Origin: Heracleum sosnowskyi
Taxonomy: Eukaryota > Streptophyta > Magnoliopsida > Apiales > Apiaceae
Direction: 5' to 3'
DNA: 64,000 nucleotides
Assembly (NCBI GenBank): GCA_030848705.1
Contig: CM061244.1
Coordinates: 109,761,111 to 109,825,110, forward strand
Shown one piece after another: positions 1 through 10,810 of this stretch. The notes beneath the pieces were generated by a model. It did no database searches, was not told the origin of the DNA, and saw only the letters and a list, made by a program, of their open reading frames with translations. The translations under genes and the position numbers were made by a program. Numbering within the stretch: the first letter of the stretch is position 1; each line of letters opens with the position of its first letter.

Positions 1-171
1 ATAACGAGCAAACCCTTACTTATTTATTTTAAAATCTGTTTTAATATTTTTAATTAATTAAAAGTGTTTAGCTATTTTAACATTCCTACTTATTTTTTTA
101 ACAAATATAATTAAAATAATAATAACAAAATAACAATTAACAATCCGTGCATCGCACGGGGTTTAAGCTAG
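1..171 (+). mobile_element. Helitron 3' part (truncated by window edge)
   Basis: The segment ends with a short GC hairpin (145-160, CCGTGC/GCACGG arms) and the terminal tetranucleotide CTAG at 168-171, followed by T. This is the Helitron 3' end layout (hairpin about 10 nt before CTRR, insertion between A and T). The preceding 140 bases are nearly the same as 850-1033, so this is a second copy of the same family. Its 5' part lies outside the window. Confidence 0.7.
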
Positions 172-172
172 T

Positions 173-1033
173 ATTATATAATAGACGAAACATTAAAAGT
201 TTGGTCGGTTGGTATGGTACATTGTGATTTTACTTAATTGCCCTTCCTTAAATTCGTGTTTTTACTTAATTAACCTTACTTATTTATATAAATATATTAT
301 TAAATAATAATATTAATTATTTATAACCAATTACTTTTTTCACCTAAAATACATTTTTTTTTATTTTTCTAACAAATTCCCCTACTTTTTCAAATATATC
401 ACGGGACAAACCTTTAGTTATTTATTTTAAAACCTAATATTATAATTATTTTTTTAAAAGTTTACTTATTTTAACATGCCTACTTATTTTTCTTAACAAA
501 TTCAATTACTAAAAATATTAAAACATAAATAATCAAATACATATTTATAACCAATTACCTTTTCAGCTAAAACATATTATAGATTTTTTCTAACAAAGTC
601 CCTCATTTTCTAAATATATCACCGAAGATTGTCTTTTTCAATTTACTTTTTCTATTTTTCTCACTAAAATCCATTCTTTTTCTAAAAATATCACAAACAA
701 ACCCTTTACTTATTTTTTTTTAAACGTATTTAAATAATTTAAATTATTAAATTTTAAAACCTCATTTTCCAAAAATATCACGGACATTTACCTTTTTATA
801 CTAAATATATGTTACATTTTTTTATTTTTCCATACTAAAATCCCTCTTTTTCCAAAAATATAACGAACAAACTCTTACTTACTTATTTATTTTAAAATAT
901 GTTTTAATGTTTTTAATTAATTAAAAGTGTTTAGCTATTTTAACATGCCTACTTATTTTTTTAACAAATACAATAATAAAATAATAATAAAATAACAATT
1001 AACAATCCGTGCATCGCACGGGTTTTAAGCTAG
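173..1033 (+). mobile_element. Non-autonomous Helitron, plus orientation
   Basis: It ends with the hairpin at 1007-1022 and CTAG at 1030-1033. The internal sequence repeats a block with a CCAAAAATATCACGGAC-like core that is the reverse complement of the block in the elements at 1050-2910 and 14179-15328, so all belong to one family. The left end is approximate: the GAAACATTAAAAGTTTGG stretch at 187 resembles the family's 5' end, but the terminal TC is not clear. There is no Rep/helicase coding. Confidence 0.6.
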
Positions 1034-1049
1034 TGTATATATATATATA

Positions 1050-2910
1050 CTAGCCTATAACCCGTGCAAGGCACGGGTCTTAAAAATAATAAACTAAAAA
1101 ATTTAATGTGAACGGAAAATATTAAAATAAAAGTAAAAATTAATATGATAAATTATAAAATGAGAAACTTAAATATTCATTGGAACATAAAAAAATATAA
1201 AAAAAATACAAATGAGGCCGAGGAAGATAAATGAGGTATTATTAATATTATTTTATAATAAAATAATATTAATAATAAGGTGAGATAGAAAATCTAACAT
1301 GTTTTAATTAAAAAAAATAATTGACCGTGATATTTTTAGAAGTGTTTTAATTATATTGATTGTATTTATTAAAAAAATATGTTGACATGTTAAAATAATT
1401 AAGTTTTTTTAATAAGGACAAATAGAAAAGTTAACATGTTTTAATTAAAAAAAAAGTAACTGCACGTAATATTTTTAGATGTGTTTTAATTATATTAATT
1501 TTATGTGTTAAAAAAATACGTTCACTTGTTAAAATAGGTAAGTTTTTTTAAATAATTAAAAGTATTAAAATAGGTTTTAAAATATATATGTTGCACTTGA
1601 TATTTTTGGAAAAGAGAGATTTTAATGATAACAAATATAAAAGGTAATATATTTTAATTTAAAGGTAATTGCCCGTGATATTTTTGGAAAATAAGTAGAT
1701 TTTGTTAGAAAAAAATGTTTTAACTATAAAAGGCAATCAGCTATTTACTATTTTTATATTATTTTATTATTTATTAAAAAGATTATTAAAATATGTTTTA
1801 AAATAAATAAATAAGGATTGCACCTCATATTTTTGGAAAATAGGGATTTTAGTGATGATGTGTTTTAATTATATTAATTGTATTTGTTAAAAAAAATACG
1901 TTCACTTGTTAAAATAGTTAAGTTTTTTTAAAATAATTTGAAGTATGAAAATAAGTTTTAATATATATAAGTAAGAGTTGCACTTGATATTTTTGGAAAA
2001 TAGAGATTTTAGTGATAACAAATATAAAAGGTAATATATTTTAATTTAAAGGTAATTTTCCGTGATATTTTTGGAAAAGAAGTAGATTTTGTTAGAAAAA
2101 AAATGTTTTAATTATAAAATGCAATCAGCTAGTTAATATTTCTATATTATTTTATTATTTATTAAATAGAGTAATAAAATAGATTTTAAAATAAATAAGG
2201 ATTGCACCTCATATTTTTGGAAAATTGAGATTTTAATGATAACAAATATAAAATATATTATGTTTTAATTTAAAGGTAATTTTCGTGATATTTTTGGGAA
2301 AAAAGTAGATTTTGTTAGATTTTTTTTTAATTATAAAAGACAATTAGTTAGTTACTATTTTTATATTGTTTTATTATATATTAAATAGAGTATTAAAATA
2401 GGTTTTAAAATAAATAAGTAAGTATTGCACCTCATATTTTTGGAAAACATAGATTTTAGTAATAACAAATATAAAAGATAATATGTTTTAATTTAAAGAT
2501 AATTGTAATGATATTTTTGGAAAAAGAGTAGATTTTGTTAGAAAAAAAATATTTTAATTATAAAACCCCATCATCTGGTTACTATTTTGGTAACTTAACA
2601 ATAATACAATTTCATTAAATATTTGATTTGTATTAGCTTTCGTTATCCTAAAAAGAAAGAAATATATTTGTAGCACTGTATCCTAAATTTAAACAAATTA
2701 GATCCCAAATTTTCATTTTTTTTATTAGATTTCAATATTATTTGATTTTTATGTAGTAAAATATAGTGAAATATTAATGTAGAATAAAACTTTCCCGAAT
2801 TTTGATTATATTATTAATTTATTAATTAGAAAAAGTACCGAAAACCAAAAACTGACCGTTAACCGAAAACCAAAACTTTTAATGTTTCAGTTTTAATAAT
2901 ATAGTATAGA
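1050..2910 (-). mobile_element. Non-autonomous Helitron with internal ~230-bp repeats
   Basis: Read on the minus strand, the element begins with TCTATACTATATTATTAAAA (2910 downward) and ends with a CCCGTGC/GCACGGG hairpin (1061-1077) and CTAG at 1053-1050. It is flanked by A (1049) and T (2911), as expected for A|T insertion. The interior holds about five diverged tandem copies of a ~230-bp unit with the core TGATATTTTTGGAAAA. No protein is encoded. Confidence 0.75.
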
Positions 2911-3585
2911 TATATATATATAAAGTTTTAGATGATTCAATCAAAAATTATAGTTATACCTTCAGAAATATCAAAAATTTCACTACCTCAATATACTCTC
3001 ATTAAGAAAAAAATCAAAAAATATGAACAAACATCCTTTTTGTTGCTGAGATTTTTTTTATTAATAATGATCTATTTTTATCAAAATAAATAACAACAAA
3101 AACAACGACAACCTCTTCATTTTCAAAAAAATAAAAATTAATGGTCTCTTTTCAATGTTTCTCACAAATATTCAATAACTTTATTGACTTTTGTTAGAGA
3201 TACACCCACTTATTGAATTTTGTTTAAAATACACACACTAAATAAACTTGTATATAACATTGGTGTATCAACTTTTAATTATAAATTCAAAACTTATAAC
3301 GTAAACACATAAACATATAAATCAATTTACAACTGAATGTACATGAACATCGGGACTATTATTTTAAATAATCCCCTCCTTATTAATCCATGTCTTCACT
3401 CAATCGGCACTAATTGCAAATAACTTGTTTTGTCGGTTTTAATATAATCATTGCAGTAGACAATTAACATAGTTTAGATGTATATTTATACAACTAATTA
3501 GGCGTTTGTATGAAAGTATTTAAGGTAATTAAGTATTTACCAAGTAATTACTTAATTTCTTATGCGATCTAATTTCTTGACTTCT
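2911..3585. other. AT-rich intergenic, no gene seen
   Basis: Low-complexity AT-rich sequence with stops in all frames. I see no gene and no clear element ends here. Confidence 0.5.
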
Positions 3586-3589
3586 TATT

Positions 3590-5090
3590 TACCAAAATGT
3601 TCCTGTATCAACTATTATTTTACATAAAAAAGAAAGTTTGGGAGCCTGTAATTTCATTTGAAAAAAAATATTATGAGAATATTTAGATAATGATAGAGGA
3701 AAGTCCAAAATAATGTAGGGTAATACACTTTTTTATATTTTAGATATTTTGAAGGCAAGAATATTATAATTGAATATTTAGTTTCTCCGTAAAAATCTAT
3801 TGTATATTTACTTTTCTCCATGGATTTTAAATACAATAATCTTATATTTACTTTGTTCCATAGAGATTTTAAATGCAAGAATATTGAAAATGTATATTTA
3901 GTTTCCTCCATTATTAAATATTTAAAAGACAATTGAGATTGTTTTCTAATCTTTGGTATTAATTACTTAATTTTTTATGCAATTCCGATATAATTCCTTA
4001 ACTTCTTATTTACCAAAATGTTCTTGTATTTTCTATTATATTATATAAACAAAGAAAGTTTAGGAGAACAAAATGTTAAAATGGTAATTTTATTTAAAAA
4101 GAAATATTATGAGAATATTTAGATAATAATAGAGGAAAATTCAAAATAATGTAAGGAGATATACTTTTTTTCTAATTTAGATATTTTGAAGGCAAGAATA
4201 TTATAATTGAATGTTTAATTTACTCCATTAACAAGAGTATAATATTTACTTTCTTTTCATTAGTAGAGATTTAAAATTATTTTACATAAAAAAGAAAGTT
4301 CAGGACCTTGTTAAGATGGTAATTCCATTTAAAAAGAAATATTATGAGAATATTTAGATAATGATAGAGGAAAATCCAAAATAATATATGGTAATACACT
4401 TTTTTCTATTTTAGATATTTTGAAGGGAAAAACATTATAATTTAATATTTAGTTTCCTCCCTTAGTAAATATCTATTGTATATTTATTTTTCTCCATTAG
4501 TATAGATTTTAAATGCAACAATCTTATATTTACTTTTTTGCATTAGTAGATATTTTAAATGCAAGAATATTAAAATTGTATATTTAGTTTACTCCATTAG
4601 TAAATATTTAAAAGAAAATTGAGATTTTTTCTAATCTCTAGTATTAATTACTTAATTTGTTATGCATGACCGATATAATTTTTTAACTTTTATTTATCAA
4701 AACGGTATTTTCTATTATATTACATAAAAAAAAGTTTAGGAGAACAAAATTTTAAAATAATAATTATATTTAAAAAAAATATTATGAGAATATTTAGATA
4801 TAGAGGAAAGTTCAAAATAATGTAAAAGATGATACACTTTTTTTTTTCTAATTTAAATATTTTGAAGGCAAGAATATTATAATTGAATGTTTAGTTTACT
4901 CAATTATTAAAGATCTATTGTAAATTTACTTTACTCCATTAGTAGAGATTTTAAATGCAATAATATAATATTTACTTTCTTCCATTAGTAGAGATTTTAA
5001 ATGCAAGAATATTAAAATTGTATATTTAATTTTCTTCATTAGTAAATATTTAAAAGACAATTGAATTTTTTTTCTAATCTTTGGTATTAT
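3590..5090. repeat. Tandem repeat, ~350-420 bp unit, about four copies
   Basis: Copies begin near 3590, 4010, 4275 and 4692. Each holds, in order, a TACATAAAAAAGAAAG-like start, an ATTATGAGAATATTTAGATA block, a TTTTGAAGGCAAGAATATTA block and several TTTACTTTNCTCCATTAGTA lines. Copies differ by substitutions and indels. The short minus-strand open frame at 3654-3932 lies inside the repeat and shows no protein signature. Confidence 0.7.
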
Positions 5091-5721
5091 TATTTAAAGG
5101 CAATTGAGATATAAAAAAAATAAAAATTTTAACATCAATGAGATATAAAAATAGTAATTTTATATTTTTGAATCATATATTTTCGAATCTTTAACATTAT
5201 TGAGATAGTTTCGTATATTACTAGGTATATTGAGATATAAAAATTTAGATATTAAAATTATATATTTACTTTCCTACTTTAGTAAAAATTTTAAAGATAA
5301 AGATATTATAAATGTATATTTAGTTACCTCCATTTTAAAAGGCAATTGAGATTTTTTTGAATAAAAAATTAAGACAATTGAGAAATTTTCTATTCTTTAT
5401 ATTTAACTTTTTAACATACGAGTTTTGGTTACATAATTAACGTTATTATTTTGAAATTTATTTTTGTGAATAAAAATATTGAATTTTTAAGCAAACCTAA
5501 AATATTTGTACCCAGCGCGTGCACTATACCGGGTTCCAACAAGCGTGAACTTAAACACCGCCTCTTACAAAGAACCAAAACAAAATTATTTCACAAGTCA
5601 TCCGCAACTCAAACAGGAAAAGAGATCTAAACTCCTCAACTCTCCGATCTCTCCGCCCACATATAATTTCTCAACTCCCTTCTTACAAAAACACACACAT
5701 AAGAATCTTACATCCACGTTA

Positions 5722-8700
5722 ATGGCTACAAAAGTCAAAGCACGGTCAAACTTGATACCGTACCTTGTATTGATAATATATGTAGTCTCAAACTATAGTG
5801 GAGCAGTTTGGTTAGAAGTACCTAGTACTGGAACTAAGTGTGTTTCTGAAGATATTAAGCAAAACGTCGTCGTTATTGCTGATTTCTCTGTCGTCAATGA
5901 TGATTCTAATCCCCAAACTTCCTATAATATCGCTGCTAGGGTAACATCCTCAATTTTCAATTTTGTTTTATTTTAAATTGTGTGTATTTGTTTTGTTAGT
6001 ATCTTGATGAATTTGTTAATTGTTGTTTAATTCGTAGCTAGATTTAATTTCGTTTACTCCATAAACCGGTTTATAGTCTAAAACATTTAAATTTGGCGAT
6101 AATAATACAGAGATATGTAATTTAGGGAAAAAGAGTTTCTAAATGTTACGATTGACAAGTTCTGTATTAGTATGGTCTATAGTACATCTAGTGATCGATT
6201 TGTCGATGAGAATGTTCTGCACTTGAGTAATAGAAAAAAGTGCAGAAGATTTGGCTCTTCGGTTCTCATTGTAAGCAGTATTCTTATTTAAGCAACTACC
6301 TACTTGATAAGATTGAGTGAACTTTCCTAGTGCTGCCTTTAGGTTCAAATTGTTCTATACGTTATCACTTTAACAAATTTTAAAATTATATAACCTATAA
6401 TAATAACCAGCTGGATACCTGCAGTTGATGAACTCAAACCGTGTGTGTTAAAATGCGTTACTCTAATATATAGCAAGTGATGAGCAAGTTGTAAGAGTAT
6501 GCAAGTCTATAAACAAGTTGTAAGGCCTTTTATACCAGTTTGAACTTAGATTGTTGTAAGATGAAGTATCCGAATTCAATATGCAAGATCCAGCTCAGAT
6601 CTCATAACCCAATCCACGTCTAAATTTCAACGCTACATAAGTTGAACTAAGAATGAAAATTTGATAAGGATATTGTATATTATATAAACCTTAATGCTTC
6701 AAGGAGTAATTGAATATCATGATATTTTGCATCAGCCATGATAGGAATTGGCAAATTACGTATTAAAGATTAGATACATACTTAGGTCGAGGGCATGAAA
6801 TACTAGGCAACAACACCTGTTATTGCAATTTTTGTTATTAAGATCTTACTTCTGTATGTTATCACATCAATCTACCAAAATAATTTGTTGCCATCTCAAG
6901 TCTTTTTCAATTCCTTCTAAGATATTTGTATACTTGCACTTGTTTCTTTTGTGTATTAGATGACTACGAGAGGAACATATATTAGCAACACGTGTGGATA
7001 TTTTACTTGGATGTTTTCATGTTACTGTAAATTCATGTTTTGCGTTTACTATGAAAGATAAAAGCAATGTCTCACTATCATATTGGTAATTTGAAGAATT
7101 AGCCACCAAAGTGCTACATTAGGTAAGGCCTGTCCACCGATTTGCAATCTACTCTAGATTATAACCAACAGTTGTTTTTATGTAATATTTGAGGCAATCT
7201 ACATTAGATTAGTGCTTGGATGGAATTGTTAAACACGCTGATCATTCTCTTTTGTTCACAATCTGTGATATGGAGAAACCTTTTACAGCCAATGAATATG
7301 CTGGCTAGAAGTTAGTTAACACTTTTGTGCTTCATTCTTGTTGAAATTCATTATATTCTTGCAAGGACAATGAACTAAACGGAAGAACTTGTTGATATAA
7401 ATTCTTCCACTTGTTAGTTGTTAATAATCCAAGGGGTGGGGAAATGGTAGCCAGTAGACGCCTATTACAACAATGTAAACTGTTGCGTTTGCTAGCTCTA
7501 GGATATCATATGAAGATATAGTATTGATCAACACAATGGCAACTAATTTACGAATCTTAAATTCTTTTCAGTTGTGGAGTTTAGGATTTACATTATATAC
7601 AATTCTTAAGGCAACATTTTTTCCTTTTGTCTTTTTCAATACGTTCTTCTTTCTTTGGTCGATGGGGAAGGGACAAAAGGAATTAAGGATGTGTGTGTGT
7701 TTTGGGGGGATATAGACAAAAGACACGTGTTGAATACGTGGGGTCTCGTATTCTTAAGGCAACATTGTGTTGATATAGACAAAGTTGGGCCTTTCTTATT
7801 TTGTAGGATGACACTGTGTGAAGAAGCATCTATAGGTCAGATATATACCGTAATAGTTAATTGGTAATATCCCATTATTTAGGTATTACATAATAAACTT
7901 ATCCAGCTGTGGAATTAGTCATTCATTAGGATTCTACACTATTTATGCATTTATCTTTACAAGTTTTTAGACAACACCCTAGAATGTGAATGAGACATTG
8001 TTGTGTTACATATAATTTTTCAGAAAAACCGTCTCCGATAGCTCTGCGAATAGGTCATGTTAAAAGTGTATGTACAGGTAACATCTCCATTTGGGAATAA
8101 TCTATATCACCAAGAGAACGTGACTCATGGTCAGTTTGCATTTACAACCACCGAGGCTGGAAATTACTTGGCATGTTTCTGGGTGGATGAAAGTCATAAA
8201 GCAACTACTGGCGTAAGTGTTAGTCTGGACTGGAGGACTGGAATTGCTGCAAAGGATTGGGAGACGGTAGCAAGGAAGGAAAAAATTGAGGCAAGTACTT
8301 GGATTATTATTCGCTTATCAAAAGAAGATACTGTTAGCCTTCTTGTTGGTTCATATCGGCTTAACACTTTACCTGTGGTTCTAGGGTGTTGAATTGGAGT
8401 TGAGGAAACTTGAAGGTGCAATTGATGCCATCCATCAAAATCTGATATATCTCAAGTCTAGGTAGATTATACTCTTGAAATTTACTTGACTTTTTCTCTC
8501 TTTTCCAATCTTTATGTGTTTATCCTTGTTTTCCCTAACTATCTGTTCTTTATTTTTCTCAAATTATCATTTACGACCTGCTAGTATAGCTGTTATAAAA
8601 CACTGAAGTTTGACCAGTCATGGCATACATTGTTGTATAAAACACTGAAGTTTGACCATTTTTTCTAGTGCTAGATCTGGAAAACGAAAGTAAATATTGT

Positions 8701-9642
8701 TTGGTGAATTGTTCAAGTTTTTGTTGCCACGTTCAAGTAATATCAGGCTTAAGAGGTGAAAACTAACAAGCCGAGGATGACCAAATGATCCATGGGTGGC
8801 AACTATCTCTTTCTGTTTCTTTATTGACATCCAAGTCAATTGTTATTTTATCAAGTGAATTAAAAAAGTAGTCCGTGTACATTATAGTTTGTTCATTGTC
8901 GAACTTCAAGATTTAATAGCAGTCCTATATTAAAGATATACATAGTTGATGTTATATTATACTTTTACTAGCTTCTCCCAGGACAATGTGTTCTTGCCTT
9001 ACCCAGAGGTCTTGAGTAAGAGTCCTACATCATCTGAAATTCTTTCAATCTACATAGAGATCTTGAGTACTAGAAAATGCTACTACTATATTAGCTACTT
9101 GGTGAATTGGCCTACACCTTAAAGTTTGGTAGATATGGTCATCTAACAGTAACTTTTGTTTCTCTTTTGTACATAGGCATTTGGCCAATGTATAATTAGA
9201 ACAAGACACTTCAATAACTCATTTTAATGTAGATTCTATTTTTAATTTCTGATAGAGAAAAAGACTAGTAAAGAATCTATATTTATATATAACAACTTGA
9301 CAAGTGCTGATGTTGCATATTGTTGCTTGTACAAACAGGGATGAGAACAAGACACTTCAGTTAATTCATTTTTAATGTAGATTCTGTTTTTAATTTCTGA
9401 TAGAGCCAGATAAGACTAGTAATGAATCTATATTTGATTATTTATATATAACAACTTAACAAGTGCTGATGTTTCATATTGTTGATTATACAAACAGGGA
9501 AGCAGACATGAGGGAAGTGAGTGAAATAACCAACGGTAGAGTGGCTTGGTACAGTATAATGTCAATTGGTGTGTGCATTACAGTTTCAGTTATGCAAGTA
9601 TTTCATCTCAAGCGCTACTTCAGGAAAAAGAAGCTCATCTAG
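5722..9642 (+). CDS. p24 delta-type cargo receptor (EMP24/GP25L, GOLD domain)
   Basis: Four exons: 5722-5940, 8078-8290, 8385-8461 and 9498-9642, giving 217 aa, the usual p24 length. Residues 1-29 are a signal peptide. The GOLD domain follows, with two cysteines (C40 and C105) as in the family and the motif ENVTHGQFAFTT, whose NVT is a likely glycosylation site. A heptad-like region (GVELELRKLEGAI) and one membrane helix near the end precede a cytosolic tail with YF and KKK residues (RYFRKKKLI), the COPII/COPI sorting signal of plant p24delta proteins. Family role: type I receptor cycling between ER and Golgi and sorting cargo, including GPI-anchored proteins. The start is the first ATG in frame and opens the signal peptide. 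Intron 2 has a GC donor (8291), and intron 3 has a duplicated acceptor. It converges with the glutaredoxin-like gene. Splicing is inferred. Confidence 0.9.
9200..9500 (+). repeat. 144-bp tandem duplication containing a splice acceptor
   Basis: Copy 1 (9200-9343) and copy 2 (9344 to about 9500) share an AGAACAAGACACTTCA start, an AATTTCTGATAGAG middle and a TACAAACAGGGA end. The last bases of copy 2 are the acceptor of p24delta exon 4 (AG at 9496-9497). Copy 1 keeps an equivalent CAG at 9336-9338. Confidence 0.85.
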
Positions 9643-10810
9643 ATTTTATCATCGGCCCTGAGTGACAGAACCATGCAACATTATGAAACTAAAGAAATCA
9701 GGCAATCAAACTTAACACGAACTTTGTTGTACAATAGGTGCTTTTCTTGTCCTCCTCTATATACAACTACAATTCCAGATGGGTAGACCTTGTTAGTCAG
9801 AAAAGGTAATCTTGTGATTGTTTTACGAGAGACTCATTCTAGTCGGTTTCTGTTTGGATGCATTGTATTTTTCAATTATTTCTGCTTGTGTTATGGAAAT
9901 TGTTCATCTGAAGGCATGTTCTAGATGTAGTCAAACAGATACTCCTTGATGGGAGTTTTAGCACCATAGTTTTTTGTCTATTCCAATTTGGGTTTATGGC
10001 AAAAGAATGACCATATGATACCATATGTGAAGTCTAGTCTCCATGCTGTAGTGGCACCTCATAGTTGTGTTTTAATTTTTTATCACTCAATATAGTTGGA
10101 ATAATCACATTAATAGTTGTTTTGACATTTATCTTGAGTCTCATATCTTTAAGAAATAATGGTTTTGACAAATTAAAGTAACTACATTATCCTCACAAGT
10201 CACAATAATGAGAGGGAAATACATTAACCATTAATTCATTATAATATGAATTACATCACTGGTAATTTTGGTTTTTTTAATAAAAGAGGGATGCCAGAGA
10301 ACAAATGTGGGTTAAAATTTTAATTTGTCTGGAGAGTTTTATTCAACACATGAACTGTGTCAACTTTCTTATAAATCTAATTCATTCTAATGGCTTGGTT
10401 CCATACGATTAAACTGTTTAGGACCACCCTGGAACTAGGATGAAAAACTGTAATATTACTAGTCTTTTACAGTGCTCTAGAGTAAAAAGAGGGAATTTTT
10501 TTGCAATGCAACTAGAAATACAGAAGGTATGGTCAAGCTCCAGGTACATAAATTCAGACATATGCACCCAGGAGAAACCTTTATATATAACAAAAAACCA
10601 AATAAGTGACTTGCAAAGTTTGAAATTGTACAATCAATCCACTTATTTAGTTGGTGTAGTCGGAACGAGTACAACCCTCCCTCCCCAAATAACCTCCCCA
10701 AATAAGAAGCATATAATCAAGATTTGCTTCCAAGATGTAAAGCACATGCGATTTTTTTTTTACAATTCTCACAACTTACTCAAATAGATCACAATTGATT
10801 TCGAAATGTG
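9643..10810. other. Convergent 3' flank between p24delta and glutaredoxin-like genes
   Basis: About 1.2 kb between two stop codons that face each other, so both 3' UTRs must lie here. I see no further coding sequence. The small open frames at 10418-10787 overlap one another on both strands and have no recognisable signature. Confidence 0.5.

Noticed and set aside
5506..5721. N-terminal extension of the p24delta protein
   Set aside because: The frame is open, but its first codon is TTG and the signal peptide starts at ATG 5722. The extension is 5' UTR.
10418..10787. Small open frames on both strands
   Set aside because: They overlap each other, have no family signature, and lie between two convergent genes (3' flanks).
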